A stretch of 34,855 nucleotides of DNA from Lachnospiraceae bacterium UBA3821 (GTDB lineage: Bacteria > Bacillota > Clostridia > Lachnospirales > Lachnospiraceae), in NCBI GenBank assembly GCA_002368865.1, contig DFDT01000221.1, positions 1-34,855 on the forward strand. The letters run 5' to 3'. This document shows, one piece after another, positions 7,337 to 15,897 of this stretch. Under the pieces are notes generated by a model that was given only the letters and a program-made list of their open reading frames with translations, made no database searches and was not told where the DNA came from. The first letter of the stretch is position 1. Every line of letters starts with the position of its first letter. The position numbers were made by a program, and so were the translations under genes.

Positions 7337-8836
7337 ATGGGTCTTTATTTATCCGCATTATTGCTCTGCCTGAAGCCTTTGAATCTCTTAATGATCTTTG
7401 CCATGGTGTGTCTGGGAATCGTCTTTGGCGCGATTCCAGGGCTGAGCGCCACACTTGGTATTGCGTTGCTTCTTCCGGTAACTTTCGGGCTTTCTACGGA
7501 AACATCATTTATCCTGCTCCTCGCAATCTGGATCGGAGGCGTTTCCGGATCCTTCATCTCCGCAGTACTGATCGGAATTCCGGGATCTTCATCCTCCATT
7601 GCCACATGCTTTGACGGCTATCCCATGACGCTGAAAGGTGAGTCAAACAAAGCTCTTGCCGTCGGAATTACAGCCTCGTTTCTTGGCACATTTTTCTCAG
7701 TCATCCTGGCGACCATTCTCTCTCCCATCATCGCTGATTTCGCATTGACGCTGGGACCTTGGGAATATTTCTCCCTTTGCTTCTGTGCGATCACACTGGT
7801 GGCAACTCTTTCAAAAGGCAATATCTGGAAAGGTCTGATGGCAGCCGGACTCGGACTGATGCTCGGATGCATCGGCATGGATCCGATCAACGGAACGCAG
7901 CGTTTTGTTTTCGGAAATCCCAACCTGTCCTCCGGCATTTCCACAGTCGCCCAGATGCTTGGTATGTTCGCTATGTGCCAGATCATTCGCGATTCGGCAA
8001 GAGGAGAAGCCAAGATGCCCGAAGCGAGTGCTTCTTCCTGTAAAGGATTCGGTATAAGGATCAAGGACTATTTTGAAAATATCCGCGTGATACTCTTCTC
8101 CTTCATAGTGGGACTGTGGATCGGCTTCCTGCCCGGTATGGGCTCCGGTATTTGGAACATGGTCGCTTACGGTTACGCTAAGAGTACCAATAAGAGCAAG
8201 ACTTCGTTCGGTGAGGGAAATCCGACAGGTATCTGGGCTTCTGAAACAGAAAACAACGCCTCTCTTGGCGGCGCCTTGATCCCAATGATGGCATTGGGGA
8301 TTCCCGGAGACGGCATTACGGCGATGTTGATCGCTGCGCTGACGATCCACGGTCTGCAGGCCGGCCCTCTTTTTATGTCCAGTCAGCCGGATCTTGCGAT
8401 GCTGATATTTGCATGCGTACTTGTTGCAGCGGTCGTCACATTTATAGTGCAGGCCATCACTAAGAACTGGTTTGTCTATATCCTTCGTATCCCTTATCAT
8501 TTCCTGTACTCGGTTATTCTTATCATCGCATATATCGGAGGCTACGGAATATCGAACACCATGTTTAATATCTACGTTATGCTCGCATTGTGCTTGCTGT
8601 CGCTCTTTATGTCCATAGGCGGGCTGCCTACAAGCCCTCTGGTGCTGGCTTTCATTCTCTCATCTAAACTCGAGGGGTATTTCAGAAGGGCCATTAGCAT
8701 GGATAAAGGAAGTTATGCGTCTTTCTTCACGCGACCGCTTTCACTGGCATTACTGGTTCTTGACGCGTTTTGTGTCGTGTGGCCGAGCCTCTCTGAATAT
8801 CTTAAGAAGCGCAGAAAAATTGCGGCTAATAAGTAA
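7337..8836 (+). CDS. TTT transporter large membrane subunit TctA
   Basis: This roughly 499-residue, multi-spanning protein is the transport channel of the tripartite tricarboxylate transporter. Family hallmarks are GAIPGLSATLGIALLLP near the N-terminus, GIPGSSSSIAT at about residues 80-90, and in the second half GFLPGMGSGIWN, ASETENNASLGGALIP and ALGIPGD. Together they give the two-fold repeat of Gly/Pro motifs seen in TctA. Two in-frame ATGs occur (7331 and 7337); 7337 is chosen because AGGAGG (7324-7329) is only one base from the first but seven from the second. Such systems import citrate, tartrate, aldarates, aromatic acids and similar anions, driven by the ion gradient. The downstream enzymes suggest a sugar diacid or related hydroxy acid. 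Confidence 0.92.
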   Translation: MGLYLSALLLCLKPLNLLMIFAMVCLGIVFGAIPGLSATLGIALLLPVTFGLSTETSFILLLAIWIGGVSGSFISAVLIGIPGSSSSIATCFDGYPMTLKGESNKALAVGITASFLGTFFSVILATILSPIIADFALTLGPWEYFSLCFCAITLVATLSKGNIWKGLMAAGLGLMLGCIGMDPINGTQRFVFGNPNLSSGISTVAQMLGMFAMCQIIRDSARGEAKMPEASASSCKGFGIRIKDYFENIRVILFSFIVGLWIGFLPGMGSGIWNMVAYGYAKSTNKSKTSFGEGNPTGIWASETENNASLGGALIPMMALGIPGDGITAMLIAALTIHGLQAGPLFMSSQPDLAMLIFACVLVAAVVTFIVQAITKNWFVYILRIPYHFLYSVILIIAYIGGYGISNTMFNIYVMLALCLLSLFMSIGGLPTSPLVLAFILSSKLEGYFRRAISMDKGSYASFFTRPLSLALLVLDAFCVVWPSLSEYLKKRRKIAANK

Positions 8837-8889
8837 AAGTATAGAAATGAAAAAGGAAACTGATGATTGTTTAGTGAGGGAAACAGTCC

Positions 8890-10059
8890 ATGAAGATTAA
8901 TGAAGGCACTGCAGGTTTTAATTACGAAGATCAGATCCGTTTCACCAGAGCTGTGTTTTATAACTTTCGAACAATTCCGCTTCCCAAGCCCTTCCGCGAT
9001 GCGACGGGCGGAATGGGTGTCAACATCCCGGAACAGGGATATTTAGAACTGTATGACGATACAGGTGCCTGCGCTCATTTCGCTGTATCAAGAAACTTTG
9101 TAAGTACTATGCTGCCTCGGATACTTAACGGAGAAAAGAAGAGTTTCCGCGCATGGAAGCACGAGCAACACTGGAAGATTCGGAATACGGGCTTCCAGAG
9201 TGGAGATGCCGTAAATGTGGGGACACTTGAACTCATGATGCTGGACCTTCTCGCCCAAAGGGCCGGAAAGGCTATTCACCGTTTCCTTGGCGCCGACAAA
9301 GACTGGGCTGCCGCTTATAAAGGCGGCGGGTCCATCATCCGGGAGGACGAAGAACTGGTGGAAGAAATGTGCCGCTATGCCGAAGAAGGGACAGCTACCG
9401 TAAAGTTTAAGGTTGGATCCTCACACGGAGAAATGGGTGAAATCCTTGACATGGAGCGAGACTTGAGGCGCATTGAAAAAGTGAAAACTGCTCTTGCAGG
9501 CAGATGCCGTATAGCTGTTGACTGCAACCAGAAATTCACGGTGGATCAGGCGGTAGAGTTTTGCCGTCTTGCAGAGCCCTTCGACCTGGAATGGGTGGAA
9601 GAACCGATCCACAGCGCAGACTACAACGGGATCAAAAAAATGAAGGACATGGGAGTAAAACAGAAACTATCTGCCGGAGAATCCATGCGCGTGTATTATG
9701 CCTATGAGCCTTATGTAGAGAAAGGGATCGACATTCTTCAGCCGTCGCTAGGCCGCATGAGCCGGATCGACGACCTGTTAAAGATCAGGGATCTGTGCCG
9801 CGAGAACGGCCTCGAATTCCAGTCCGGAGGACGAGGTGCCTATAATGCCTATTTTGGCGCGCTTTACGGAAAAAATGAGCGAATTGAATTCCATGCTCCT
9901 ATCTCTGAACCGGTACACGAACTCATGCTGAATGTTCCGGTATTTAAAGACAGCCGCTTCACACTGCGGTCAGATATTCCCGGCATGCCGGTGCGTATGG
10001 ACCTGAAAAAAATGGAAAAACTGGGGTATCTGGAATCTGTCGGCTATTTCCAGGCCTGA
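8890..10059 (+). CDS. Enolase-superfamily enzyme (mandelate racemase/MLE-like), atypical active site
   Basis: This 389-residue enzyme has the enolase-superfamily two-domain plan: an N-terminal capping domain to about residue 130 and a barrel after it. Expected barrel residues present are K172 and K174 (VKFKVGS), D211 (VDCNQKF), E237/E238 (WVEEPI) and E264 (SAGESM). The Asp of the usual His-Asp dyad, normally in a QPD motif, reads QPS here (residues 284-286). The segment that should carry the His (LEFQSGGRGAYN, 308-319) has none. Family members remove a proton next to a carboxylate and often dehydrate sugar acids. The neighbours (diacid-type transporter, DapA-like aldolase, tartronate-semialdehyde reductase) suggest dehydration of an aldarate-like acid. 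The exact substrate is unknown. GTGAGGG, about ten bases before the ATG, is a modest ribosome binding site. Confidence 0.85.
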   Translation: MKINEGTAGFNYEDQIRFTRAVFYNFRTIPLPKPFRDATGGMGVNIPEQGYLELYDDTGACAHFAVSRNFVSTMLPRILNGEKKSFRAWKHEQHWKIRNTGFQSGDAVNVGTLELMMLDLLAQRAGKAIHRFLGADKDWAAAYKGGGSIIREDEELVEEMCRYAEEGTATVKFKVGSSHGEMGEILDMERDLRRIEKVKTALAGRCRIAVDCNQKFTVDQAVEFCRLAEPFDLEWVEEPIHSADYNGIKKMKDMGVKQKLSAGESMRVYYAYEPYVEKGIDILQPSLGRMSRIDDLLKIRDLCRENGLEFQSGGRGAYNAYFGALYGKNERIEFHAPISEPVHELMLNVPVFKDSRFTLRSDIPGMPVRMDLKKMEKLGYLESVGYFQA

Positions 10060-10101
10060 CTTAAGAAGTAAATAACGAATACAGACTTTATCAAAGGAGT
10101 T

Positions 10102-10974
10102 GTGGTTCCGATCATTACAGTCATCGACAAGGAAGAGAAGATCGATGAGGAAGGGATGCGCAGGCAGGTGGATTTTGTCATTGACGGTGGAATGCATGGT
10201 ATCCTGGCGTTCGGGTCGAATGGCGAGTTCTACCAGATCGAGGAAGATGAGATGGAGCGCGGCCTGAAGATCATGGTGGATCAGGCGGCCGGCCGTGTAC
10301 CTGTCTATTTTGGGATCGGCGCGATCAGTACCCGCAAGTGCGTGCGCATTGCGAAAATGGCTGTCGCAAACGGGGCATCCTGTGTATCCATTCTGCAGCC
10401 CATGTTCTTAAAGCCCACTGCGGAGGAGCTTTACACGCATTTTAAGACGATCGCAGAGGCGATTCCGGAAACACCGGTGCTCATCTACAATAATCCCGGA
10501 CGCGTCGGATACGGTATTTCAGCCGACATGATCGACCGTCTGGCGCACACGGTTCCCAACATCGTCGGCATGAAAGATACTTCCGGTGACATCACTCTCA
10601 CGGAAGCGTGCGTAAGACGCTGCCGCGATATTGATTTTAAGGTATTCGGAGGGAAGGACACTCTTCTGTACGCTTCCATGTGTGTAGGAGCTGTTGGCGG
10701 TGTATGCACCGCAGGTAATTTTATGCCCGGCCTGATAGGGGATGTTTATGAAAAATATGTGGCAGGGGATATAAAGGGCTCTCTGGAAGCACAGTTCAAA
10801 CTCAATCCCGTTCGTCTTTCGATGGACGGCGTGTCCTTCCCGGTAGCGGCTAAGGATATTGCAAATCTGCGGAGGCAGAATGTCGGAGATCCTTATCTGC
10901 CCAACCTTCCCACGGCGGAAGGGCTTGTCCTCGATAAGATCAGGAAAGCAATGGAAACGACTGGACTGCTTTGA
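10102..10974 (+). CDS. DapA-family lyase/aldolase (KDG aldolase or dihydrodipicolinate synthase-like)
   Basis: This is a class I (Schiff-base) aldolase/dehydratase barrel, 290 residues from GTG 10102. Motifs are FGSNGEFYQIEEDE (38-50), the catalytic tyrosine Y129 in IYNNPGRVGYG, and the Schiff-base lysine K158 in GMKDTSGD. In an operon with a diacid-type dehydratase and a tartronate-semialdehyde reductase it most likely cleaves or dehydrates a 2-keto-3-deoxy acid rather than making lysine. The start is uncertain. Conserved family residues IKG are encoded just before the GTG, and the frame is open back to the stop at 10069-10071. No ATG, GTG or TTG occurs in this extension; an ATA at 10072 stands where a Met would be expected. 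The GTG is also only two bases from AGGAG. Confidence 0.85.
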   Translation: MVPIITVIDKEEKIDEEGMRRQVDFVIDGGMHGILAFGSNGEFYQIEEDEMERGLKIMVDQAAGRVPVYFGIGAISTRKCVRIAKMAVANGASCVSILQPMFLKPTAEELYTHFKTIAEAIPETPVLIYNNPGRVGYGISADMIDRLAHTVPNIVGMKDTSGDITLTEACVRRCRDIDFKVFGGKDTLLYASMCVGAVGGVCTAGNFMPGLIGDVYEKYVAGDIKGSLEAQFKLNPVRLSMDGVSFPVAAKDIANLRRQNVGDPYLPNLPTAEGLVLDKIRKAMETTGLL

Positions 10975-11061
10975 TCCATTTCAAAGCCGCAGATTGACTG
11001 CGTACTCAGCGGAAAAAAACGGCAACAAAAGACACAGTTTCATTACAGGAGGAAAATCATT

Positions 11062-11945
11062 ATGAAAATCGGTTTGATCGGACTTGGCATCATGGGTAAG
11101 CCCATGGCAAAGAACATTCTTAAGGGCGGCTTTACAGATCTGCTCGTCAGCGACCTCAACCAGGCGGCTGTAGACGACGTTGTTTCCTGCGGCGCCAAGC
11201 AGGCAACCAACAAAGAGATCGGCGAGACATGCGACGTCGTTCTGACCATGCTCCCCAACTCCCCTCATGTAAAAACTGTTATGCTCGGTGCGAACGGTGT
11301 ATCTAATTACATGAAAGAGGGACAGGTATTCATCGACATGAGCTCCATTAACCCTGTCGCGAGCAAGGAGATCGCTGCAGAGCTGGCTAAGAAGGGCGTT
11401 GAGATGCTCGACGCGCCCGTATCCGGCGGCGAGCCCAAGGCTATCGACGGAACACTTTCCTTCATGGTAGGCGGCAAGCAGGAGATCTTCGACAAGTTCA
11501 AACCCCTCCTTGAGACCATGCGCGCTTCTATCGTCCGATGCGGCGAAGTTGGCGCAGGCAACACTACAAAGCTCGCCAACCAGATAGTTGTCGCATGCAA
11601 CATACAGGCAGTAGCGGAAGCTTTCACTATGGCGCAGAAGGCAGGCGTAGATCCCAGCTTGTCCTTGAGGCGATCAGAGGCGGCCTGGCAGGCTCCACAG
11701 TTATGGACGCAAAGGGCCCGATGATGATCGAAGGCAATGATAAGCCCGGTTTCAAGATCGACCTACACATCAAGGACCTGAACAATGCACTTGACTGCGC
11801 GCACAGCGTAGGGGCTCCCGTTCCCATGACAGTAGCGGTTCAGGAGATCCTGCAGTGGATGCACAGCCACGAGGGCGGCCAGAAGGATCACAGCGCGATC
11901 GCGCAGTATTATGAGTACCTGACCGATATCAAGATCGGCAGATAA
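11062..11945 (+). pseudogene. 2-hydroxy-3-oxopropionate (tartronate semialdehyde) reductase-like, split by a frameshift
   Basis: This is an NAD(P)-dependent beta-hydroxyacid dehydrogenase of the GarR/3-hydroxyisobutyrate dehydrogenase family. ATG 11062 follows CAGGAGG. Motifs are the nucleotide-binding IGLIGLGIMGKPMAKNIL, substrate-binding DAPVSGGEPKA (S121/G122 region) and the catalytic lysine K170 in GAGNTTKLANQ. The frame is lost after AGVDPSL (about 11659). The family sequence continues one frame over as LVLEAIRGGLAGSTVMDAKG through to the stop at 11943-11945. One missing base near 11655-11662 explains both halves, and repair would give a normal length of about 294 residues. In the glucarate/galactarate route this enzyme turns tartronate semialdehyde into glycerate. 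A glycerate kinase is not in the window. Confidence 0.82.
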
Positions 11946-11972
11946 TACTGATTTTAGACCAACAACGTACAA

Positions 11973-11989
11973 TATCACGCTACGTGATA
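11973..11989. repeat. Hairpin after the catabolic operon
   Basis: TATCACG-CTA-CGTGATA is a perfect 7-base inverted repeat, 28 bases after the reductase stop. There is no immediate T-run, though CTTTTTGG follows about ten bases later. It could be a weak terminator, an mRNA-stabilising stem or an operator. The rest of 11990-12212 shows no gene or recognised element. Confidence 0.4.
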
Positions 11990-12212
11990 CGAAAGGGCTT
12001 TTTGGATGTTTTTGATTTAGACAAAAAGAAGCGGACAATGGTGGTGAATTCCTCATTTTTTGGGAACTACAGGCTTGTTAAACCGCGTTTTCTAGAGACT
12101 GCTGTCATGTCCATGGTTGTTTGCATTCCCTGCAAACGATCTCGGATACGCGGTGACTATACTTGTATGGGGCTTCTTTGAAGGCTATTTTGTTTTGGAA
12201 TGCGATCTGAAT

Positions 12213-12827
12213 TTATTGGAACACTGCAAAGGCAGAGATCAATCCCGAGAAGATGTTTGCGATTGCATGAATGCACCATCCGGGCAGGATGGACCCGCCT
12301 GCCTTCTTTTCGTTTGTGTATCCCATGAGCCATCCAATGAGCCCGGTAAAAAGAACGATCATGATTGCTTTTACTATTCCGGTTAAAGAAAAGAACATGA
12401 TTCCATGCAAAACCCCGAACAGAACTGCCTGTATCATATTTCCTGCCGCAAATCCTGCCCGGTCTGCAATTCTTTTCAGGAAAAAGCCTCTGAACAGGAT
12501 TTCCTCAGGAAGCGCTGTGTTGAAAACCGCATATACTAGCACGGCCGGTATTGCATTGACTCCAAGTCCCGAGAACTCCGATGTTGCTGTTTTAACGCTC
12601 CTGAGGGAATAAAGCACATAAATCGATACAAGTAAAAAGACGGCGGATATGCCGGCCACCCAAAGCAAAGGCTTGCGCCATTCCCTGTCATTCGGTCTTT
12701 TAAGCCCAATCCATGTAAGAAAACGGCACTCTCCTCTTGCTGTTATAAACCACCATATAAACGGAATCATCGCAAACAGGATGATCTGGAGCGCACTGTT
12801 GATCACTTTAGAAATCAATAAATTCAT
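12213..12827 (-). CDS. CPBP-family intramembrane metalloprotease
   Basis: This 204-residue membrane protein is from the CAAX-protease/bacteriocin-processing (ABI, CPBP) family. The three signature blocks are EEILFRGF (E108, E109, R113), FGVLHGI (H141) and IHAIANIF (H187, N191), set within about five membrane segments. These residues coordinate metal and activate water inside the membrane in Rce1-like enzymes. The start at ATG 12827 overlaps the stop of the acetyltransferase gene by four bases, so the two are co-expressed. Substrates are usually unknown; peptide maturation or bacteriocin self-immunity are known roles of relatives. No bacteriocin precursor is visible nearby. Confidence 0.85.
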   Translation of the reverse strand: MNLLISKVINSALQIILFAMIPFIWWFITARGECRFLTWIGLKRPNDREWRKPLLWVAGISAVFLLVSIYVLYSLRSVKTATSEFSGLGVNAIPAVLVYAVFNTALPEEILFRGFFLKRIADRAGFAAGNMIQAVLFGVLHGIMFFSLTGIVKAIMIVLFTGLIGWLMGYTNEKKAGGSILPGWCIHAIANIFSGLISAFAVFQ

Positions 12828-13306
12828 GATTGTCTGTCTCCTCTATAAGATGTTCTTTGTTTCCTCATAACATATTTCAGCTTTGGCACCTCAACTGTCT
12901 CCTCGATCTCAAATCCATGTTTTTCGTAAAGCCGTATTGCTTTTTGATTGTAATCAAAAACCGTCAAGGTAATGCTCCTGATATGCTTATTCTTAAAAAG
13001 GAGCCCCATAAAGCCTTTCAGAGCCTCTGTCCCAAGACCCATTCCCTGTTTTTGAGGATCTATCAGGAACCTTCCAATATGTATATTATTCTCGTCGATT
13101 CGGATTTCCTGTATTACACCAATAAAGTCTTCTTCACGAAAGATTGAGAATAAATGATCAAGTTCTGCAATCTTATCACAGGTCAATGGGAACGGGACCA
13201 GCGGCCCCATCCATTGCTCCTGGAATTCCTGTCCCTGTTCATTCGACCATTTACACAAAAGTGATGCGTGTCCTGTATCAATTCCTTCCTTAAAACGAAT
13301 ACTCAT
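12824..13306 (-). CDS. GNAT-family N-acetyltransferase
   Basis: This 160-residue cytoplasmic acetyltransferase has the acetyl-CoA binding motif QGMGLGTEALKGF (about 105-117), preceded by the beta strand IGRFLIDPQK. The later segment DYNQKAIRLYEKHGFEIEE is the typical RimJ/RimL-type ending (N-x-x-A-x-x-x-Y-x-K-x-GF). ATG 13306 follows GGAGGG. The substrate is unknown; relatives acetylate ribosomal protein N-termini, amines or antibiotics. It forms a two-gene unit with the CPBP protease. The 237 bases upstream (13307-13543) are A/T-rich and contain no gene that can be supported. Confidence 0.87.
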   Translation of the reverse strand: MSIRFKEGIDTGHASLLCKWSNEQGQEFQEQWMGPLVPFPLTCDKIAELDHLFSIFREEDFIGVIQEIRIDENNIHIGRFLIDPQKQGMGLGTEALKGFMGLLFKNKHIRSITLTVFDYNQKAIRLYEKHGFEIEETVEVPKLKYVMRKQRTSYRGDRQS

Positions 13307-13543
13307 ATACCCTCCATTTATGCATATAATATATATTCATATAAAACATAGACCAACCGGCTAATAACGTCAGCAGATGGTGAACATTTCTATTTGGCGA
13401 ACGCACCTCTTTTCCAAATCGTCATCGTTTGATTTCCGTTGGTAATAAAAACGTATAATATTTTTAACTTGAAGAAAACAAGGCTGTTTAATATGCCATT
13501 TACTATCGAAATGAAAGCCTGCTCACATACGAGAGACAAATAA

Positions 13544-14803
13544 ATGCCCCACATTATGTTTAGATTCCAAAAATATACTGCTCCCGTAAAACGAATTTCC
13601 TTTTTCCTGTTGACGATTCTGTTCATCCTGACGCTTACTGCCTGCGCAAACGACAGAATCAGGAAAAAAGCGGAGAGCGGCGCACTGGCTTACTATCAGA
13701 ATAAGTATGGGGAAGCCGTCGAAATTCTTTCTTCCAAAGAATGGGGTTTTACGACTGCTATCTTGCCTACTAAAATCCATCAGCTGGCTTTTACATTGTC
13801 CAACGGAAACACGGTTCTCTGGGATCGCGAAACACAGCAGTATGCCGACACACGCCAGGCACAGGAGGTCCTGAATGCGATGCAGGAAATATTGCTCTGG
13901 CCAGCCATAAAGGAAACCCTTGGGGAGGATCTCCTCGTTTCAGGCTATACGGTTACCATGTCTGTGTTTGAGAGTTACGCTGAGAACTACGGCGTTTCTG
14001 CCTTTACGGAGTATTACGACGGCGACATACGCGTTTTTGCAGAGTCGGAAAGGCCTTCGCTGATGGCGTGCAGTATTGTGATCAGGGAGCCTTTGGACGA
14101 CGACGAGCAAGGGACGGCTTTTAAGACGCAGGTAGAGTTGCTTCATCAAAAGCTCACGCCCTTCTTTTCCGGAAAGAACAGCAAAGTCTGCATTCTGTCA
14201 CGTGACTACACTGGAGAACTGGTTCAGTATCAGCAGATATACAGTCCGGAAGGTAACTGGCTGGTGCGCGGGATCGGCAGACTTGATTTTGACGGTGCTG
14301 TACACTGGACCGAGAATATCTATATCGAGACGATACCGGGTGTGTGGATGACAAGCAGCGAGGAGGACTTTGTGCTGCAGCCCGGCGACCTTGTTCCGGA
14401 GCAGATCGGTACCGGCGCAGATCTTCAGAAAATACTGGACGCGCGCTATAAGGCGCTTCCGATGGAAGCGGAAGAGAACAAAGAGGGCGGCTATCATGCG
14501 CCAGATAAGCAGCATTGCTCCAAAGAAGTAGTAGAAGACCTGGCGGGACCTGTATACAGACTTATCTGGTCGGATCGCGCGAGAGCAGCGCAGGATGAGT
14601 ATGGGCGGCTGGACGTTTGTGTTTATTTTGAGCCGGATATAGCAAAAAACGCGAATCAACTCTGGTATTTCCCAGAAAGTGACGAAGATGCGTTTGGGCT
14701 GCATCCGGTCATGGCTAGTGCAGCTGAGCCTAACACGGGGGTGTTCGGGAATCTAACTGACGGTGCTCTGTACTGCTTTGGAAACGACCGGCGCCCGGAA
14801 TAA
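13544..14803 (+). CDS. Unrecognised lipoprotein, 419 residues
   Basis: The frame starts at ATG 13544, with a second ATG at 13556, and has no strong ribosome binding site. It encodes a basic N-terminus, a hydrophobic segment (about 18-33) and the lipobox LTAC with Cys34, so the product is probably attached to the outer face of the cell membrane. The mature part is about 385 residues, acidic and rich in aromatic residues. It begins with a helix containing AYYQNKYGEAVEIL, a pattern seen in several Firmicutes lipoproteins of unknown function. No enzyme motif was recognised. It stands alone, with convergent or decayed genes on both sides. Codon use and G+C look like those of its neighbours, which supports a real gene. 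Confidence 0.7.
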   Translation: MPHIMFRFQKYTAPVKRISFFLLTILFILTLTACANDRIRKKAESGALAYYQNKYGEAVEILSSKEWGFTTAILPTKIHQLAFTLSNGNTVLWDRETQQYADTRQAQEVLNAMQEILLWPAIKETLGEDLLVSGYTVTMSVFESYAENYGVSAFTEYYDGDIRVFAESERPSLMACSIVIREPLDDDEQGTAFKTQVELLHQKLTPFFSGKNSKVCILSRDYTGELVQYQQIYSPEGNWLVRGIGRLDFDGAVHWTENIYIETIPGVWMTSSEEDFVLQPGDLVPEQIGTGADLQKILDARYKALPMEAEENKEGGYHAPDKQHCSKEVVEDLAGPVYRLIWSDRARAAQDEYGRLDVCVYFEPDIAKNANQLWYFPESDEDAFGLHPVMASAAEPNTGVFGNLTDGALYCFGNDRRPE

Positions 14804-14886
14804 CGTGTACCTACGTGAGGTCAATTCTGCAGATCAGGAGTGAATAATCGTTTCCCCCATGTTCTGCAAACAAAAAACATAAGTGA

Positions 14887-15284
14887 TGTCGTTGCCTGGG
14901 CAAAAATATGCAGATATTCCGGACTCAAAGTGCGCTCAACGCCTGCAAGGTGGAGCGGCATTGTTTCCGATATGGTCCAGTGGAAAGCTGTGCTCAGCGG
15001 AAAATATGTTTTACCGAGGACGCCCTGAACCGTCTTGAGTCTTTGCTGGAACTAAAGCACGGGCAAGGGCGGTCCTGCGATGAGATACAAAAACAAATTC
15101 AGAAGAAAAGATCCTGACGGCAGAAAACAAAAGTCTGGTATCTGCTGAGATTGCAGGCAGAAAAGTAAGGAGAAAGGACTTCATAAGACGTAAATGTGTT
15201 ATGGATTATGCTGTGGCAGTCAAAAACGGTCTGGAATGGAATCATGACAGAGCAATGTACGGGCTGTTGAAAAATGAGAAATGA
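14887..15284 (+). pseudogene. Decayed small gene, possibly a helix-turn-helix regulator
   Basis: Two open pieces join across one frameshift. The first ends ...KICFTEDALNRLESLLELK then HGQGRSCDEIQKQIQKK near 15113. The second continues LTAENKSLVSAEIAGRKV and runs to a TGA at 15282-15284. The segment FTEDALNRL...EIQKQI is reminiscent of the second half of MerR-type DNA-binding domains, but the N-terminal half does not fit well. No good start codon or ribosome binding site was found. The identity is uncertain. It lies directly before the broken DUF2812 gene and shows the same kind of decay. Confidence 0.35.
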
Positions 15285-15747
15285 GCGATTCATTTGAGGC
15301 GGGAGCGTTTTCCGTTAAAAAGGTTTTTTGGATACACATAAGGAAGAAGAATGGCTGAATGAACAGGGACAAAACGGTCTGATGCTCACCCGCTATCATG
15401 GCGGAGAATACGAGTTTGAGAACGTTTCCCCAGTTGAAGTATCAGTATAAGATCGACCAGCCTGTCTACACAGGCAGCAAAAAAAGACTACCTTAATTTT
15501 CTGGAGCAGACCGGAATCTCCGTCGTAGCGGAATACGGCGGCAGGGTCTATCTGAGGGAAAACGCGGCGGACGGCCCACTGGACATATACACCGAAAGGA
15601 AGGAGGCAGCAAAGAAGCTTGCTGTTTTGCATCCCCATTGTGACCGATATAGGTTTGATGATCTCCGGAATCATCTTCTTTATCATAGGAATTCGAATGC
15701 ACAGGAAACACGCTGTATCTAAAGAGGACAGAGAAATCTGGGAATAG
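15274..15747 (+). pseudogene. Broken DUF2812 membrane protein gene
   Basis: Translated piecewise, this stretch gives DTHKEEEWLNEQGQNGLML, then YHGGEYEFENVSPVE, then YQYKID..VYTGSKK, then DYLNFLEQTGISVVAEYGG with RVYLRENAADGPLDIYTE. A membrane segment (LMISGIIFFIIGIRM) and a short tail follow before TAG 15745-15747. The order and wording match DUF2812 proteins, which are usually encoded next to PadR-type regulators. At least three frameshifts (near 15441, in the A-run at 15479-15485, and near 15625-15640) and two early stops (15295, 15316) break it. The rest of the gap (14804-14886 and 15748-15861) holds nothing recognisable. Confidence 0.6.
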
Positions 15748-15861
15748 ATACGATGACACCAGTCCATTGATTGGGCAAGACGCTTGAAAGTTCATATCAA
15801 AACGTTGTCAATCTTCCTTATTCTAAAAACTGAATAACCATCAAAAAAGTAGCGTGATATA

Positions 15862-15897
15862 AAGCAGCAAGTCTTGAAAAAGATTTACTGCTTTTTT
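15862..15897 (+). terminator. Hairpin terminator after the decayed tract
   Basis: AAGCAGCAAGTCTT (15862-15875) pairs with AAGATTTACTGCTT (15880-15893), leaving one G-T pair and one mismatch, and is followed by a T-run. It is a good terminator on the plus strand, probably a relic of the broken gene's transcription unit. Between it and 16066 nothing else was recognised. Confidence 0.65.

Noticed and set aside
7811..8500. Long minus-strand frame (229 codons) inside tctA
   Set aside because: It is antisense to a clearly conserved transporter gene and its translation is rich in His, Arg and Ser without domain features, as expected of a shadow frame.
13390..13626. Minus-strand open frame of 78 codons with a hydrophobic middle
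   Set aside because: It overlaps the start of the lipoprotein gene, has no ribosome binding site and shows no family motif.
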